A stretch of DNA of 64,000 nucleotides from the NCBI GenBank assembly GCA_016720935.1, contig JADKJP010000007.1, positions 1 to 64,000 of the forward strand. Direction: 5' to 3'. Below the pieces are notes generated by a model. It did not search any database, had not been told where the DNA came from, and saw nothing but the letters and a program-made list of their open reading frames with translations. The position numbers were made by a program, and so were the translations under genes. Positions 34,546 to 43,256 of this stretch are shown here, piece after piece. Origin of the DNA: Bacteroidota bacterium (GTDB lineage: Bacteria; Bacteroidota; Bacteroidia; AKYH767-A; 2013-40CM-41-45). The stretch's first letter is position 1. Each line of letters opens with the position of its first letter.

Positions 34546-36198
34546 ATGAATAAAAACAGGATTCGGTGGATTATCGCGCTAATGAGCATCGCCTTGCTTG
34601 GGATTATCACCCTGCAGGTATACTGGATCATGCATGATATTCAGCTAAAAGAACAGCAATTTGAACAAACAGTAACTCAGGCCATGAGCGCCATTGTTGA
34701 CAGGATAGAAACCAATGAAGCCATGACTATCCTGCATGACCGTATTTTCGACATTGATCCTGCCAAAATCAGCAGGATGATGATGAATGATACCATGGAA
34801 AGTATGGATCAGGAGGAACCAATTCCGATCACCATTACGGACACAAGTATTGAAATACCCGATATGCCAATGAGTCCGCCACCGCCTATTTGGGAAGATC
34901 TGGACAATGCGGATATCAATATTGAGTTTCACCGTCCGGGGAGCAATCAGACATTCCTGCGTTTACAGCGAAGGAATTTTGTGCATACAGACTCAATTTC
35001 TCAGCATACATTCAGATCATCGAGGATCATGCGCTTTTATGGCGACTCCGCTGAGGTGATCATCAAGCAAAATGAAGAGAAAATCAAGGCCCGGCTTGAA
35101 AAACTAAATCAGGTGATGCACAAAATGGCCGTAGAATTTGCCGGCCAGGATGACGACATACGAAAACGTATTAATCCAAAAAACCTTGATTCACTTGTAA
35201 GTTACGAATTAAAAAATCGCGGTCTTGATATAGATTATAATTTTGGCGTTTTAAATGGAGAAAGTAATGCATTTGTGTTAACTAAAAATTCATCTCAGAC
35301 TGACGATCTTGCCAACTCTAAGTACCGAACTTTATTGTTTCCAAATGACATTGTTGCAAAACCGGATTTTCTCATCTTGAATTTTCCGAATACAATTGAA
35401 TACCTGCTTGCCAGCATGTGGCTGATGCTCATCAGTTCCAGCCTCTTTACGCTCATCATCCTGTTTGGATTTGCCTATACCATTCAGGTTATTTTCAGGC
35501 AGAAAAAGTTGTCGGATATCAAAACCGATTTTATCAATAACATGACTCACGAATTCAAAACACCTATTGCAACAATTTCATTGGCAGTGGATTCAATCAA
35601 GGATCCAAGGGTTGTGGCGAATCCGGAAAAAATGAATTATTTCACCCGAATCATCAGGGAAGAAAATAAGAGAATGAATGTACAGGTTGAACATGTGCTG
35701 CAGATGGCCCAACTTGAAAAAGGTGAATTGAATATCCGTCATGAACCTGTTAATGTGCATGATGTAATCCAAAAAGCAGTTGATCTGATAAGTTTACAGG
35801 TAGAGAGCAGAGAAGGTCAGATTCATTCACAGCTTCTTGCAGAAATCCCGATGGTTGAAGGTGATCCAATACATCTTTCAAATGTGATTTTCAACCTGCT
35901 CGATAATGCAAATAAATATTCCCCTGAGAAACCCGTTATTGAAGTACGCACTGAAAATTTAGCAGACGGCCTTCTTATTAAAGTAAAAGATCAGGGATCT
36001 GGAATGACCAAAGAAACACAAAAGAGAATCTTTGAAAAATTTTATCGTGTTCCAACAGGAAATATCCATGATATCAAAGGATTTGGCCTTGGACTTAGCT
36101 ATGTAAAAGCGATTATCGAAAAACATCGTGGCTGGATTATCGTAGAAAGTGAACCAAACAAAGGAAGCACATTTGAAGTATTTCTCCCCTATAAGTAA
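34546..36198 (+). CDS. sensor histidine kinase
   Basis: 550 residues. TM1 is at about 8-28 and TM2 at about 287-312 (LLASMWLMLISSSLFTLIILFGFAYT), enclosing a periplasmic sensor region of about 255 residues with a Pro-rich stretch (MPMSPPPPIWEDL) and no named domain. HisKA follows with phospho-acceptor His335 (FINNMTHEFKTPIATIS). The HATPase has N box FNLLDNANKYSP, G1 VKDQGSGM and G2 FGLGLSYV. It should phosphorylate the response regulator encoded 18 bases downstream. The signal is unknown. Confidence 0.94.
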   Translation: MNKNRIRWIIALMSIALLGIITLQVYWIMHDIQLKEQQFEQTVTQAMSAIVDRIETNEAMTILHDRIFDIDPAKISRMMMNDTMESMDQEEPIPITITDTSIEIPDMPMSPPPPIWEDLDNADINIEFHRPGSNQTFLRLQRRNFVHTDSISQHTFRSSRIMRFYGDSAEVIIKQNEEKIKARLEKLNQVMHKMAVEFAGQDDDIRKRINPKNLDSLVSYELKNRGLDIDYNFGVLNGESNAFVLTKNSSQTDDLANSKYRTLLFPNDIVAKPDFLILNFPNTIEYLLASMWLMLISSSLFTLIILFGFAYTIQVIFRQKKLSDIKTDFINNMTHEFKTPIATISLAVDSIKDPRVVANPEKMNYFTRIIREENKRMNVQVEHVLQMAQLEKGELNIRHEPVNVHDVIQKAVDLISLQVESREGQIHSQLLAEIPMVEGDPIHLSNVIFNLLDNANKYSPEKPVIEVRTENLADGLLIKVKDQGSGMTKETQKRIFEKFYRVPTGNIHDIKGFGLGLSYVKAIIEKHRGWIIVESEPNKGSTFEVFLPYK

Positions 36199-36216
36199 CC
36201 CCCAACTACTCTAAAT

Positions 36217-36918
36217 ATGAACAACAAAACAAAAATTTTACTGGTAGAAGACGATCCAAACTTTGGTTCTGTTCTTAAAAACTATCTTGAACTAAATGAA
36301 TATGATGTCAAATTGTGTACAGATGGTTTTGCCGGTTATGACCAGTTTGTTTCCGGAAAATACGATATCTGTATTCTTGACGTTATGATGCCTAGAAAAG
36401 ACGGCTTTACTCTCGCGAAGGAAATCCGGGAGAAGGATGAATACATTCCGATTATTTTCCTCACAGCTAAAACCATGAAAGAAGACATGCTCAGTGGTTT
36501 CCGTGTAGGCGCGGATGATTATGTAACAAAGCCTTTCGATTCCGAAGTGCTTTTGTATAAATTGAAAGCGATCCTGAAGCGCAGTACTGAAAAGGGACAC
36601 GACCCTTCTCAAAAAGAGTTTACTGTAGGGAACTACCATTTTAACTATGATCACCGCAGCATCAGCATCAACAATGAATCCCAGAAATTAAGTCCTAAAG
36701 AGGCGGACCTTCTTCGCATGCTTTGCATCTATAAAAATGAACTTCTCCCCCGTCAGAAAGCACTGAAGGAAATCTGGGGTGATGATAATTATTTCAATGC
36801 GCGAAGTATGGATGTATTCATTACGAAGCTCCGTAAATATTTAAAGGATGATCCTTCTCTTGATATCATCAATATTCATGGAAAGGGTTTCCGACTGATT
36901 GATAATGCCGGAGGTTGA
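36217..36918 (+). CDS. OmpR-family response regulator
   Basis: 233 residues. A receiver domain (1-120) with acidic pocket EDD (11-13), phospho-acceptor Asp55 (ICILDVMMPRKDGF), Thr in FLTAK and Lys in VTKPFD. A winged-helix effector (about 135-230) has LSPKEADLLRMLCIYKNELLPRQKALKEIWG and DVFITKLRKYLKDDPSLDIINIHGKGFRL. Cognate partner of the histidine kinase directly upstream. It ends before a strong bidirectional terminator. Confidence 0.96.
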   Translation: MNNKTKILLVEDDPNFGSVLKNYLELNEYDVKLCTDGFAGYDQFVSGKYDICILDVMMPRKDGFTLAKEIREKDEYIPIIFLTAKTMKEDMLSGFRVGADDYVTKPFDSEVLLYKLKAILKRSTEKGHDPSQKEFTVGNYHFNYDHRSISINNESQKLSPKEADLLRMLCIYKNELLPRQKALKEIWGDDNYFNARSMDVFITKLRKYLKDDPSLDIINIHGKGFRLIDNAGG

Positions 36919-36971
36919 TTTCTTCTTAAATGATTTTTTAAAACATCACATCAGTAGCATGAAATTTCAAT

Positions 36972-37009
36972 AAATAAAAAAAACGCCCATTGAGGCGTTT
37001 TTTTTATTT
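36972..37009. terminator. strong bidirectional terminator
   Basis: A 16-base perfect stem (A-rich arm ending CGCC at 36972-36987, GGCG plus T-rich arm at 36994-37009) with loop CATTGA. The A and T tracts serve as the U tract in either direction. It separates the response regulator from the convergent T9SS gene. Confidence 0.9.
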
Positions 37010-37067
37010 CCGTATTATTCTGTTCTCGTTTAAAGAATTTTAAATACTCCCCTTAAGATCAGACAAA

Positions 37068-39317
37068 TTAATGGATGATCAGTTTTTTTGTCATGCTGCT
37101 CCCTCCTGCTGAAAGCCGGATGAAATATACGCCGGATTGAAAATTGCTTGTATTGATATCAAGACGATGATCAGTGATAATGAGTTTTTCATTCATATAA
37201 ATCATCCTTCCACTGATGTCATGGATTTCAACGGATGCATCACCATTCTCAATGGATGTATTCAACCAGATATTATCTCTGGCAGGATTCGGATAGATAA
37301 AGAAGTTTTCAATTGTTTTATTTTCAGGAATGCTGAGTGTATTGTCCAATGTGATACTCTTTGAAAAGGATGCGCCAAAGTCTTTTACATAGTACAACAC
37401 ATTTCCATCAATTTTATTTATACTGAAAAATCCCTGCCCTCCTCCATAACAACATAAACCATCGCCATAGCTGTCATAGACACTTACAGTATAACAACCA
37501 TTTGCGAGGTAAACGGTATCATTGGAAATCGCGTAAGCTCCGGGAAAAGCCGGACGTGAAAAGACAACGTTGTCATTTGCATCACGGATGTCCCAGGAAG
37601 CTTCATTTGGTGAGCCATCATTTTTCAATTGAATCCATAAACCATTTGCATTTATGATATTGGTAGCTACAAAATCGGAATTCATTGTATCATCAAAAAC
37701 AAATTCATCAGGACTTAGATTAGGATTCTCCAGGTATGCAGTGAACGTATGATTTCCTGCTCCATAGATAATTGCAGGCAAGTCAATACTGATTGTATCA
37801 AGAAAATCAAGGGACCCTGTCCATTGAAGAGAATTCACCGTAGAGCCATCAATACCATAATTTATAGTGAGCGAAGTCAATGGATTGGTTCCATAATTTT
37901 TAATCAGGATTTGCGGCTGGGTTCCGTCACATACCGGATTGAGACGATTGTATTCAAAAGCTCCATTCGGTTTACGGATTTCAAGAATTGCGGCGTTATT
38001 GCTATAGTTCAACTGATCATAAAAAATTGCCTGTGACTGTATATAATATTCCGGTGGATACCAGCCTGAAGGACCTCCGGTAACTGTGTATGGTTGCATG
38101 TTATAATCAACCACCAATGAACCTCCCGGCTGAGCGAGTGAACTCACATTGTAGTCGTGGGGAGTTACATAAGATCCCGGACACCAATTCGCGCGTTGAT
38201 AAAACCAGGTACTGGAATAGCCGGGAGCGCCTTGTGGATAAAGTGGATTGTTACCACAATCTGATCGCCAGAGATGCTGTGATAAAGTATCGGTACCAGC
38301 CACCAAATGGTGTGTCACGTCATAGAATTCCGCTACATTCTGATTCGGGTAACCTCCAAATCCATGTCCGGTAGTGACCAATCTGATTTTCGAGTAAACT
38401 GCCTGAGAATCTATCGAAATTGAAATCGGCTGCAAATGATTTTCAATTGGATTGCCGGTGTTTCCATAGGGAAAAGTTCCATTCCACAGATTGGTAATTT
38501 TATATGGATGTATCGGAGGTGTTCCTTCAATGAAATAGAAGTCAGTAGTGACCTGCCAGCCATTGCTGTACCCGCAAACATAAGTATACAAAGTAACACT
38601 GTCTTTTAACAAGGGTTTGTAATCCGATACATCATACCATAAAACAACACCTTGTCCATAGGGAGTAATAGCTCTGGCAATTTCAATCGGCTCAATGACT
38701 TCAAACGGATCCGAATAAACCGAATCAGGGAGATAATAAACCATGGAATCGGGTTGAACCAGAACAGAATCTGTTGCTATTCCATTGGCATCAAAAACAT
38801 ACTGATTGTAATAGGAAGGCCAGGCTGTGAGAGTATCTGTAGGAGAAAGCGGATTAAGTGTATCGCTGTAGAAAACTATCTGGAGGGATGGAAATGGGAC
38901 TGAATCTATGCTGCTGGTTTGTGTGTTGTAAGAATACTGATATGAAGTATCTCTCATAAACCAGATTGAATCCTGTCTGTTCCCATCTACAATAAAATTC
39001 GGAGCAATGGTAAGCGTTGAATCATAGGTACCTGTATGACGAAGCAATTTTAATGTCGCGATTCGATCATAAATATCGCAACCAAAAGCAGGACAACTTA
39101 ATTCATAACGCAACATCACTTTGTACGAATTCAAAGTATCAGAAGGAAATGCAAAAGTTCCCGTTCCGGAATTACAATTTTGATGGAGATAATTTTGAAA
39201 GCCATGGACAACAATTGTATCCCCGGGAGCCGCATAAGAGTTTCCGGGCCCGACAATTCCGTAGAGGCTTAAAAAAATCAAAAAGAAGGTAGTTCTGAAG
39301 TATTTAATTTGAATCAT
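37068..39317 (-). CDS. PNGase F-like T9SS secreted protein
   Basis: 749 residues from the ATG at 39317. After the signal peptide (about 1-29) comes a region matching flavobacterial peptide-N-glycosidase F: TGTFAFPSD, then CPAFGCDIYDRIA, where Asp84 aligns with the catalytic Asp60 of PNGase F. Further on, NVAEFYDVTH aligns with the segment holding Glu206, and CGNNPLYPQ plus ANWCPG align with the second half. A Cys-rich YDSYGDGLCCYGG beta-domain (about 580-660) and a type A sorting domain (about 675-749) follow. PNGase F removes N-glycans from glycoproteins. This may be a surface glycoprotein-degrading enzyme, although PNGase F-related proteins without proven activity are common. Confidence 0.78.
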   Translation of the reverse strand: MIQIKYFRTTFFLIFLSLYGIVGPGNSYAAPGDTIVVHGFQNYLHQNCNSGTGTFAFPSDTLNSYKVMLRYELSCPAFGCDIYDRIATLKLLRHTGTYDSTLTIAPNFIVDGNRQDSIWFMRDTSYQYSYNTQTSSIDSVPFPSLQIVFYSDTLNPLSPTDTLTAWPSYYNQYVFDANGIATDSVLVQPDSMVYYLPDSVYSDPFEVIEPIEIARAITPYGQGVVLWYDVSDYKPLLKDSVTLYTYVCGYSNGWQVTTDFYFIEGTPPIHPYKITNLWNGTFPYGNTGNPIENHLQPISISIDSQAVYSKIRLVTTGHGFGGYPNQNVAEFYDVTHHLVAGTDTLSQHLWRSDCGNNPLYPQGAPGYSSTWFYQRANWCPGSYVTPHDYNVSSLAQPGGSLVVDYNMQPYTVTGGPSGWYPPEYYIQSQAIFYDQLNYSNNAAILEIRKPNGAFEYNRLNPVCDGTQPQILIKNYGTNPLTSLTINYGIDGSTVNSLQWTGSLDFLDTISIDLPAIIYGAGNHTFTAYLENPNLSPDEFVFDDTMNSDFVATNIINANGLWIQLKNDGSPNEASWDIRDANDNVVFSRPAFPGAYAISNDTVYLANGCYTVSVYDSYGDGLCCYGGGQGFFSINKIDGNVLYYVKDFGASFSKSITLDNTLSIPENKTIENFFIYPNPARDNIWLNTSIENGDASVEIHDISGRMIYMNEKLIITDHRLDINTSNFQSGVYFIRLSAGGSSMTKKLIIH

Positions 39318-39375
39318 CTTACTTAGCTTTGGTGCAGGAATCAAAAATAAAATAAAATAACGGTTATCCGGTATT

Positions 39376-40050
39376 ATGTCGTTCTACCTTGCCATAATCT
39401 GCTATATCTCCTCATTCGTCATTGCATTGGTTTTGATGATATTGGGTAAAAATCTGGGAAGATCCCGGTTTTTCCTTATTGCCGGGATGCATTCCATTCT
39501 CCTGTTTGGATTCATAGCATCCCTGATATTACGGCCGGCAAATACACCTGCTTCTACTTTTAATTATTTTTTTCTGATCTTTTTTTGTTCAGGTGTAATG
39601 CTCAGTGGCTGGGTATGGAGGATCACGCTGCCACTTCCAATCCGTATCTATTTCGCTGCTTTCATTATAGGGTTTCCGATGTTTTTGTTTTCTCCATCCA
39701 TGATGGTCAATTTTTTGCTGACGAATAAATACACGGACTCATTTGGTCCTGCATTTAATGTTCAGGGAAATCTCTGGCTGGAAACCCAGAATACAGTTGC
39801 AAAGGAGGATTCCATTCCGCATTACAAGCTTATTCGTAAACGCGGCTTATACAGAGAGACAATAACAAGAGATCTTGTATTCCATGGCAAAGTGGATAGT
39901 ATAAAACTTATTGAATTAAATCCCGGAGCAATGGTCTCCATTCGCGGCTATTCCTCCAGAATAACTTATGTAAGTACTGAAATTGACAGCGTTGATCTCG
40001 AAATTTCGCTTGCATCCAAAAAAAGAAACGGCATAGAATATCATTTATAA
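39376..40050 (+). CDS. hypothetical membrane protein
   Basis: 224 residues. Four hydrophobic helices (about 5-22, 33-52, 65-82 and 90-112) are followed by a soluble C-terminal domain of about 110 residues with NTVAKEDSIPHYKLIRKRGLYRETITRDLVF. I do not recognise the family. It begins a tight cluster: 7 bases to the PD40 gene and an ATGA overlap to the FAD oxidoreductase. Function unknown. Confidence 0.75.
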   Translation: MSFYLAIICYISSFVIALVLMILGKNLGRSRFFLIAGMHSILLFGFIASLILRPANTPASTFNYFFLIFFCSGVMLSGWVWRITLPLPIRIYFAAFIIGFPMFLFSPSMMVNFLLTNKYTDSFGPAFNVQGNLWLETQNTVAKEDSIPHYKLIRKRGLYRETITRDLVFHGKVDSIKLIELNPGAMVSIRGYSSRITYVSTEIDSVDLEISLASKKRNGIEYHL

Positions 40051-40057
40051 AATTATC

Positions 40058-40945
40058 ATGAAACCAAACAGGCTATTTATTACTTTATCATTGATTTCAT
40101 TTTGTACACTTTTGTTCGCGCAATTACCGGACACAGATATCTTTTTAACCGGAATTAAAAAAGAAGGTGGCAAATACACATTTACAACACCAGAGAACAT
40201 TACAAAAAGAATAGGCTACGACAATCAGCCTTGTTTCAGTAAGGACGGAAAATCCATTCTGTATGTGAGTGTGGTTGATACGACACAATCGGATATTTAT
40301 TCTGTGGATTTAGGAAGCAAAAAGATTAGTCAGCTTACCAACACCAAAGAAAGCGAGTTCTCCCCTACTTATAGTCCTGATGGGAAAAACCTGACTGTGG
40401 TTCGGGTAGATCAGGATTCAGGTCAGAGAGCATATTTATTACCTGAAAATTTACTTACATCCGCTCAACAAATCAAAGGCACTGATTCGATAGGCTATTT
40501 CTGCTGGCTCAACGATTCTCTATTATCCATGTTTATCCTTGGTCCTTCAAATACACTTCAGGTGCTGAATACTCATAGCGGACAGCGTACGTTAATTGCA
40601 AGTGATATTGGTCGCTGTTTAAAACTGGCACCGGATAAGAAATCACTCAACTTTGTTGTGAAAGCGAATGAAAAAGAATGGTTCATCTATTCAATGAATA
40701 TTCAGACATTAAAAACAGAAAGATTGGTTCAGACTATTTCAGGCAATGAAGATTTCGCTTTCCTGCCTGATAACACTTTGTTGATGGGTAGTGAAGGAAA
40801 ATTGTATAGCTGGAAAGCCGGATCTGACACTCAGTGGAACGAACTGGCAGATTTTAGTTCAACGGTTCATGCTTTTTACAGGATCTCTGTAAATGCTGAT
40901 GGTTCAAGGCTTGCTTTGGTTGCATTCACAGGACAAAAACCATGA
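40058..40945 (+). CDS. secreted PD40/TolB-like propeller protein
   Basis: 295 residues with signal peptide (about 1-22, LLFAQLPD). PD40 blades are visible: QPCFSKDGKSILYVSV, FSPTYSPDGKNLTVVRV and weaker ones to about 290, typical of TolB-like beta-propellers. It should lie in the periplasm. The ATGA overlap couples it to the FAD oxidoreductase downstream, but what the propeller binds is unknown. Confidence 0.8.
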   Translation: MKPNRLFITLSLISFCTLLFAQLPDTDIFLTGIKKEGGKYTFTTPENITKRIGYDNQPCFSKDGKSILYVSVVDTTQSDIYSVDLGSKKISQLTNTKESEFSPTYSPDGKNLTVVRVDQDSGQRAYLLPENLLTSAQQIKGTDSIGYFCWLNDSLLSMFILGPSNTLQVLNTHSGQRTLIASDIGRCLKLAPDKKSLNFVVKANEKEWFIYSMNIQTLKTERLVQTISGNEDFAFLPDNTLLMGSEGKLYSWKAGSDTQWNELADFSSTVHAFYRISVNADGSRLALVAFTGQKP

Positions 40946-42021
40946 GTCAAATAAACGAACTTGATTATCTCATCGTCGGACAAGGGATCGCGGGTTCGTT
41001 GTTATCTCACTATCTACTCAAGCTGGGAAAAAAAATTCTGGTTGTAGAGCCCTTTACCGCTTCATCTTCATCACAAGTAGCAGCAGGCTTGGTTCATCCA
41101 ATCACCGGACGTCGTCTTGTTAAAACCTGGATGGCTGACACTGCATTTCCCTTTGCGTTTTCATTCTACAAGGAATTTGAAAAAGAAACAGGAACCAGCC
41201 TATTCCATTCCATGAAAATTCTGGAAATCGTTACGAACGCGAAACAGTGGAATGACTGGAGCGGCCGTAAATCAGATCCTGAAATGCGGAACCTGATTGG
41301 TGAGCCAATTGATGAACAAGAGTACAAAAAGGTTTTACAACCATTTCTTCATTTTGTACCTGTATTAAACAGCGGCTGGTTGAATATGCCCGCATTTACG
41401 CATTCAATCAAAACAAAACTTAAGGAACAAAGTCAATTTCTGGAGGAACACTTTGAGCATGATAAGCTAGAAATTAGTAATGACGGTGTTTCCTACAAAA
41501 ATTATCAAGCCGGAAAAATCATTTTCTGCGAAGGATATAAAATCTCAGAAAATCCATTTTGGTCATGGGTTCCAATGTTACCTGCAAAAGGAGAAATTCT
41601 CACGATAGAAGCTCCGGAACTTCCGGAGAATCATATTCTGATGAAAAGTATTTTCATTGTTCCTATTGGCAATACTTTGTTTCGTGTCGGTTCAACTTAT
41701 TCCTGGAATCCTTTGGATGAAATTCCTACTGAAGGTGCTTTGCAGAAATTAGTGGAACAATTAAAGGAAGTAATCAATGTTCCATTCACAGTTGTCGGAC
41801 ATAAGGCTGGTGTCAGACCAACCGTCAAAGACAGAAGACCATTAATTGGCAGACACCCTGTGCATGAAAACCTTTTTCTTTTTAACGGACTTGGAACAAA
41901 AGGAGTATCCCTTGGTCCATATTTTGCGTCACATTTTATTGATCACCTTGAAAATGGGTCTCCGCTTGACCCGGAAGTAAATGTCAGTCGGTTTAAAGAT
42001 CTCTACAGGAAAATCAGTTAA
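40942..42021 (+). CDS. FAD-dependent oxidoreductase (DAO family)
   Basis: 359 residues. The N-terminal Rossmann motif is YLIVGQGIAGSLLSHYLLKLGKKILVVE (about 8-36), followed by QVAAGLVHPITGRRLVKTW. Near the C terminus GVRPTVKDRRPLIGRHP and GLGTKGVSLGPYFA are characteristic of the DadA/glycine-oxidase and MnmC C-domain group. It likely oxidises a secondary amine or amino acid, but the substrate is unclear. Its 3' end overlaps the convergent M48 protease gene by 8 bases. Confidence 0.85.
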   Translation: MSQINELDYLIVGQGIAGSLLSHYLLKLGKKILVVEPFTASSSSQVAAGLVHPITGRRLVKTWMADTAFPFAFSFYKEFEKETGTSLFHSMKILEIVTNAKQWNDWSGRKSDPEMRNLIGEPIDEQEYKKVLQPFLHFVPVLNSGWLNMPAFTHSIKTKLKEQSQFLEEHFEHDKLEISNDGVSYKNYQAGKIIFCEGYKISENPFWSWVPMLPAKGEILTIEAPELPENHILMKSIFIVPIGNTLFRVGSTYSWNPLDEIPTEGALQKLVEQLKEVINVPFTVVGHKAGVRPTVKDRRPLIGRHPVHENLFLFNGLGTKGVSLGPYFASHFIDHLENGSPLDPEVNVSRFKDLYRKIS

Positions 42022-43249
42022 CCGGATTTTGCAAGGCTTTCAATCTTTCCAATAATGGAGGATGAGAATAATGAACAAAAGCATAAGCCGGATGTGGAGT
42101 AAGGTTGCTGAGGTTATCCACAGAAAGTTTTTTCAAGGCAGTAACCAGATCAGCAGCATTACTGGTTTTTCTTGCAAAAGCATCAGCTTCGAATTCATGT
42201 TTTCTCGAAATCACATTCATGAAAATACTCAGCAGATGTGAAACCGGAGTATACAGGATTCCAAAGGCAAGAATATTTAAATGAAAGGAAGCGTCAATTG
42301 AACCGAGAGCAATTGCAAGTTCCTTATTCCCGAGAAAAAATGACAAGAAAAAAAACATTAGTCCTGTTTGTAACAATCCAAGCAACAAACCGGTTCGCGT
42401 ATGTTTCAGCTGGTAATGTCCCGTCTCATGAGCAAGCACCGCGACCAACTCATCCGTAGAATGTTTTTCAATGAGGGTATCGTAAAGTACAATTTTCTTT
42501 TTCTTTCCCAGCCCGCTGAAAAAAGCGTTCGCTTTTGAGGATCGTTTGGAACCGTTCATCACAAAAATATTATTCAATGCAAAGCCCGCATTCCGGCAAT
42601 ATTTTTCAATGGCTGTTCTCAACTCTCCTTCCGGTAAGGGTGTCAATTTGTTGAACATTGGAATAATCCAGGATGCATAAAACATGGTAGCGAAAAGCAT
42701 GATAATGGAAACAGTTAGCCATGCCAACCACCAGAAATTCGATCCTGTGCCAGTATAAATCAGCACCAAAACAGATAGTAAAATTCCCCCGATAATTACT
42801 CCAAGCAACATCCCTTTCAGTTTGTCCGCAATAAAAACAGAGGGAGTCATTTTGTTGAAACCATATTTTTCTTCAATTACAAATATTTTATATAATTCAA
42901 ACGGGATTTGTAACACTGCTGATCCAAAAGATAAGATCCCGAAAAAAAGCAAAGCCAAAAGTACAGGGTGATTTGTGTATTGCCGGAGAAATAAATCGAG
43001 CCAGCCAAAAACACCCAGACTAAGCATCAGAATTGTAATCAGGAGACTTAGTCCGCCTGAAATCCAGGAAAACTTCTGATTAGTTTTATAGTACTGTTGA
43101 CTCAATGCGTACTTTTCCGGATCGTAAATGTCTTTACATGCTTCGGGCAACTCAGGTTTCAGCAATTTCAGATTCAGCAGATCAAGTACAAATTCAAAAA
43201 TTGAATCCGCAATCAAGATAAGCAGCATAAAAATGAGCAGCGGATGCAT
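42014..43249 (-). CDS. M48 family metallopeptidase (Ste24-like)
   Basis: 411 residues. Several membrane helices (about 3-20, 65-85, 95-115, 148-168 and 175-195, plus a pair after the active site) surround a zinc protease site HETGH (His274, Glu275, His278), with the third ligand in RKHEFEADAFA (about 350). This is the CAAX-protease Ste24/M48 type, acting in the inner membrane on damaged or misfolded membrane proteins. The N-terminal extension before the first core helix fits the Bacteroidota form. Seven bases separate it from the vWA-like gene upstream on the same strand. Confidence 0.93.
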   Translation of the reverse strand: MHPLLIFMLLILIADSIFEFVLDLLNLKLLKPELPEACKDIYDPEKYALSQQYYKTNQKFSWISGGLSLLITILMLSLGVFGWLDLFLRQYTNHPVLLALLFFGILSFGSAVLQIPFELYKIFVIEEKYGFNKMTPSVFIADKLKGMLLGVIIGGILLSVLVLIYTGTGSNFWWLAWLTVSIIMLFATMFYASWIIPMFNKLTPLPEGELRTAIEKYCRNAGFALNNIFVMNGSKRSSKANAFFSGLGKKKKIVLYDTLIEKHSTDELVAVLAHETGHYQLKHTRTGLLLGLLQTGLMFFFLSFFLGNKELAIALGSIDASFHLNILAFGILYTPVSHLLSIFMNVISRKHEFEADAFARKTSNAADLVTALKKLSVDNLSNLTPHPAYAFVHYSHPPLLERLKALQNPVN

Positions 43250-43256
43250 GTTTCTA

